Below are positions 59,931 through 64,000 of a stretch of 64,000 nt of DNA, in pieces; the first letter of the stretch is position 1; every line of letters begins with the position of its first letter. The stretch lies in contig NC_037646.1 in the NCBI RefSeq assembly GCF_003254395.2, positions 7,907,881 to 7,971,880 of the forward strand, given 5' to 3'. Position numbers and translations under genes: made by a program. The notes under the pieces were generated by a model. It worked only from the letters and a program-made list of their open reading frames with translations, made no database searches and was not told the origin of the DNA. Origin of the DNA: Apis mellifera (taxonomy: Eukaryota; Arthropoda; Insecta; Hymenoptera; Apidae).

Positions 59931-62774
59931 ATTCACGGCGAGGAAGAAAGGAAAGAAAAAAGGGGGGATCCAGTAGCTGACGAGTCAATTATCCAGAGTA
60001 TATACAATCACACTTAATCATACTTAATCGGCCGGCATAACGGGTCGGGATAACGCAGCGGGATAAAAAGGTTTGGTTCGTATAAGCGGCTGTTAAACAA
60101 CGCCTGTCCTCCACGTAACGTTGCACACCTGTTCATTTCGTACAGCGCGGAACCAACCGCGATTCGTCTTCGTTAATTTATTCCGTCCTTTTCACCGACG
60201 CGCCGACCAATACTTCTCTCCTTTCGAGAGGAAGGAAATTGTGTGCTCGGCTCGCTCGATCAAAGATCGGTCGGACAAAGTCTCAGGGGTTAACGCGTGT
60301 TAACCGTTGTTGTTGAGCGATGCAATTACGTAGGTTGCACATTTTATGGAGCTGCATCGAGGACGGTGGTGGGAAGATGGGTGCATCGAGGATGAACCGT
60401 ACGATGAATTTGCAATAATTGAACACGTGTGGCGAGTGGATAGGAAAAGAGGAGCGAAGGAGGTGAATTTAACTTAACTTTAACTTTTCGATTAATCGCT
60501 TTTTTATATATAAATATTGATCGATTATTTTCGCGCAACGTCTTTCGAGAGTTGGACGATGCGCAGGCCAATTTGAAGATTGTCCTTTGATTAAAATCGA
60601 GCTCGAGGCCCGAGAAAAAGTTGAGCCCCGTTTCTTCCACGATCCCCCCGTCGAAACGAGAGGGGGGGGGGGCAGCTTTTTTTGCCCGTGTCCCGTGCTT
60701 CCCGAAAAGGATGCTGGCCAAATGTTTCTCCATGTATCATCACGTTTTTCTGAACGAACGAGAATTTGTACACGTTTCCGTTTTGCCCGATAACGTGAAA
60801 GAAAAATATGGATCACAGAGGAGGGGGACGAATGTTTTCTCAACGAAGCAACGAAAAATGATCCTCGCCATTATCTCTCGCCATTGATGCGGACAAAAAT
60901 TTCTTCCTTATAATTTGATACTTATTGGACAAAAATGAGAGAGAGAGGCGCGTTATTTCCTCCGCCTCGGGAGGAGGAATAACAGCATCGGTTGGAAGCA
61001 TTAACAGCGTCGAAACTCTCGGGGAAAAAAAAGAAAAAAAAAAAGAAGGATTCTGAAAATGATGTACGGTTACGCAGCCCGGTTTTAGAACCGGCTGCGG
61101 AGATTTTCCACGCAAGGAAAATATTTTATTGGCAAACCGAATTCTTCTAAGAAAATATCGTACTATGTATGCTACTATCGCGACTGTTTTCACAATTTAT
61201 CGCAGATTACGGATGGATACGCGTTGACTAGTTGTAATTGCTTGCTTGGTTACATTCGATTTATTAATTGGCGTATTTTCTTCAAGATTAATAACTGTCC
61301 GAGCCGGAGAGACCTCCGGAGGAGGCGAAGGAGATCCATCCATCTATCCATATCTTTCGAATTTTTTCCCCAATCGATCCAGTCGGTGGGAAAGTGGCGC
61401 AAGGAAATCGCGAATCGTGTCTATAATTCTCCTCCCCTCAGTGGCTCCTCGCGCCAAATCTGAGCTGCAAGGATGAGCTTTCTCTCCGCGCAATTTATGA
61501 ATTTACATCCGGATTTATGCGATTAAAAATATTTCGCATATAATAAGAAGAAAGAAATTTTAAACCCATTCCTCGAAAGAATTAAAAGAAGCGATCGATC
61601 GAAAGGAATATCGAATGATATTGGAACATGGCAGATCCTGCTAGATGTAACGGTATCCAACGGTGTTTAACTAAGCATCCCCGCGATCGTTTCCGCGGGC
61701 CACTTGCGCCGATCGTTTCGTCGCCATTCTTCCGATAACATCGCGGGAAAATATTCCCACGGGAACCGATATCGCGGATATCTCTTCCTTCCCTCGAATG
61801 GATCGTTTTGTTAAAGTAGATTTTTTGGAAGGACGGACATTGACACGAACGATCCTCTTTGCGCTCGGCAAAGAAAGGGGAAAAAAGGAAGGGAAGGGAG
61901 AACTTGTTGCAACGGTAGAAGAAAAATGGCTCGTTGTCATCCTTCTCTGACCTGTCTTTTATTTTATTCCCAAGAAAAGGTTACGAATGCATTTATCTTT
62001 GAATTATTATTATTATTATTATTATTTTTGGTTAAAGAGAATAATAATGATATGATATGACGTTTTATAAAGGATTAATTATTATTCATTCATTTATTAT
62101 TATTATTTTTTTTTGGTTAAAGAGAATAATAAGAATAATAATAATAACGTATTCAATGTATTTCGATATGGAAATTATACATGGCGTGGAAAGGAAAGAT
62201 CGGACAGGGAAGGAAGGGATCATTCTTTTTCTTAGATAATTGATGGGCAGGGGGAGAATCGTAAATTCGAGCCCTTAAGGAAGGAACGGCTGTCGTTAAC
62301 AGTGTTGGCTAACTTTACTGCGAGTAATTCAGCCGAGCTAGTGTCAACGCATACGTTTTAAAGACCTCGGGCCGCGTCTTATCGCGACAAAGGCACGACA
62401 CCCGCCATCGGTACCAGTTTAACGACTAAATTCGGCCCTTGGATACGCGTCGTCACCCCTCTCTTCCCCTTCCCTCCCGTCCCGGCCGCGGATTGTCGCG
62501 GAACCGTGTCTATGGAAGTTTTAATTGGACAACATGGTTTTTTAACGAGTTTCCACGAGTCGAAGTATCGTTATTTATATATATATGCGTACACGTAAGG
62601 AGAGAGGTTTCCTTTCTTTAAAAAGAGTGAGAAACGGTGGGGATATTTTGCGGGAACGTTAGCGAGAAACTCGTTACGATCGAGTTCTTATACCCGGCTC
62701 TTATGGAAACGCCGAAAAACAGGATCGGATAAATGTCCCGGATAAATTGTTATCAACTCTGTACATCTTCCCTT
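59931..62774. other. Unique CpG-rich desert sequence, no gene seen
   Basis: Contains a G-run of 11-12 at 60661-60672, a strong hairpin at 61073-61099, ATT trinucleotide runs at 62003-62026 and 62095-62110, and CpG-rich segments at 60010-60300 and 62290-62510. The overlapping ORFs at 60344-60890 are shadows of one another. No exon is supported. Confidence 0.5.
62003..62026. repeat. (ATT)n microsatellite
   Basis: Seven to eight ATT units; a second related run with the same GGTTAAAGAGAATAATAA follow-on sequence lies at about 62095-62140, so the local segment is itself duplicated. Confidence 0.9.
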
Positions 62775-63282
62775 GAAAACTCCTCTCCTCGCCGGTTAAT
62801 TATCCCTAATTTTTCTGCGTTTTCTTCTCTTTTCTTCTCTTTTTTTTTAAACCCAGCTCCGTCGTGGAAATCGATTAAGCGTCGGAGAACCGGAAGATTC
62901 TCGACGAAGAAAAAAATAAGGAGAAAGAGAAGGAAAGGGACGAAAAGAAAAGGAGAGAGAGAGAGAGGGGGGAAAAACGGTTATTAATTTATACCCTTTC
63001 AGGTAAAATCGGCAAGGTAAGATAGCACGAAAACTCCTCTCCTCACCGGTTAATTATCCCTAATTTTTCTGCGTTTTCTTCTCTTTTCTTCTCTTTTTTT
63101 TTTTAAACCCAGCTCCGTCGTGGAAATCGATTAAGCGTCGGAGAACCGGAAGATTCTCGACGAAGAAAAAAATAAGGAGAAAGAGAAGGAAAGGGACGAA
63201 AAGAAAAGGAGAGAGAGAGAGGGGAAGAAAACGGTTATTAATTTATACCCTTTCAGGTAAAATCGGCAAGGTAAGATAGCAC
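62775..63282. repeat. Direct tandem duplication, two 254-bp copies
   Basis: Copy 1 spans 62775-63028 and copy 2 starts at 63029, both beginning GAAAACTCCTCTCCTC. They share the CCGGTTAATTATCCCTAATT, AACCCAGCTCCGTCGTGGAA and AAATCGGCAAGGTAAGATAG blocks in order. Differences are confined to single substitutions (for example GCCGG against ACCGG) and to length changes in the T-run and the GAGA/GGGG purine tract. Confidence 0.97.
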
Positions 63283-64000
63283 GCTTATTTTCTCCGTCCT
63301 AATGTGTCTTCATCATTAACGTCGAAATTATCGGATATATCTCGGAGCGAATCTACCTCACGCACGATACCTACCCTCCCTTACACGTATACTTTTCCCC
63401 TTCTTGCGTTAATGTTATGACGTAATTTAACGCGTGTGTTATTAGACGCTTTATTATGTATTATTCAAAGGGGGAGGGAGGGTAGGGAAGGGGAGGAAAG
63501 CCAGGAGCCAGGAAGCGAGCAACTCGATTCTGAAACGCGCGAGGGAACCTGTTCCCACCACCCTCCCCTCCCTCAGCCCCAGATCACAATTAATTGGGCA
63601 CGAGCGAGAGAACAGCGAGGCGTCCGCCTCGTTAAAACGATTTACGAAAAACCCTCGTACGGGCGATTCTTCGTGCGCGTAGTCGGAGGAGGAGGCCGAC
63701 CGATTATCGAAATTGACGGTTAATTATCACCGCGTATGATTACGATACCCTCGTAAAAGAAGAAAAGAAGAAGAAAGGAAGGAAAGGAAAGGAAAGGAAA
63801 GGGAGGTAAACTCGTTCCCTTCCCTCCGCGACTCGGATTATTAAAGCGCGCGGATCGTTTGTTTTTACGATGTTTGATTAATAACACGGCTCCCGTTTGA
63901 CGAGACAATCTCACGTTACGCGTACCCCCGTCGGGTACGCACCACGACGGTGGATCAATGGATCCTGCCCGCTCAATGTAAATTTTTCGAGGGAGGAGGA
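63283..64000. other. Right end of window, no gene seen
   Basis: CpG-rich unique DNA with purine tracts: GGGAGGG-type at 63470-63505 and a (GGAAA)n-like repeat at 63775-63802. No exon is supported; the window ends inside this segment. Confidence 0.5.

Overview
This 64 kb window is eukaryotic nuclear DNA from an insect, very probably a honey bee (Apis). The evidence is the strong A+T bias of the first 12 kb, short GT-AG introns, insect-type gene models, and a decayed nuclear copy of mitochondrial cox1 near 36.6-37.2 kb that reads as bee-like COX1 when TGA is read as Trp. It contains no bacterial-type genes, CRISPR arrays or recognisable tRNA/rRNA genes. Family names come from recognising translated sequence; no database search was run.

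Layout. (1) 0.9-9.7 kb is a compact, AT-rich cluster of three housekeeping genes. TATDN1 (TatD-family DNase, minus strand, 5 coding exons) is followed upstream by RPN1 (ribophorin I of the oligosaccharyltransferase, minus strand, intronless CDS). A DHX30-like DExH RNA helicase (plus strand, 13 coding exons reconstructed here) starts 451 bp from RPN1 in a head-to-head arrangement. (2) 9.7-12.4 kb is an AT-rich convergent 3' region. (3) 12.4-32.2 kb holds one large minus-strand gene, the insect shavenoid orthologue (sha/kugelei; cuticular hair/actin outgrowth). Nine coding exons splice in frame into a 1289-residue type I membrane protein. It has a 12.2 kb intron 2 and a 2.4 kb intron 1. (4) 32.2-64 kb is a gene-poor, CpG-rich stretch upstream of sha with no convincing coding exon. 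It may hold a non-coding 5' exon and cis-regulatory DNA of sha, because the ATG exon is preceded by a splice acceptor.

The most unusual property is the number of locally born tandem repeat arrays: about ten unrelated families, each confined to one place, in sha introns and the upstream desert. Two stand out. One array in sha intron 1 (29.7-31.3 kb) is built from copies of the 3' splice site and first ~25-30 nt of sha exon 2, giving a ladder of decoy acceptors just upstream of the real exon. The other, in intron 2 (18.35-19.87 kb), repeats a unit that carries an octamer ATGCAAAT nine times. A 254-bp direct duplication at 62.8-63.3 kb is nearly perfect and so probably recent.

The genes do not form one pathway. 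TATDN1 (nuclease), RPN1 (ER N-glycosylation) and the DHX30-like helicase (probably mitochondrial RNA/ribosome biology) are housekeeping and CpG-poor. sha is a developmental gene in CpG-rich DNA, so the window crosses a sharp compositional boundary at about 12.4 kb.
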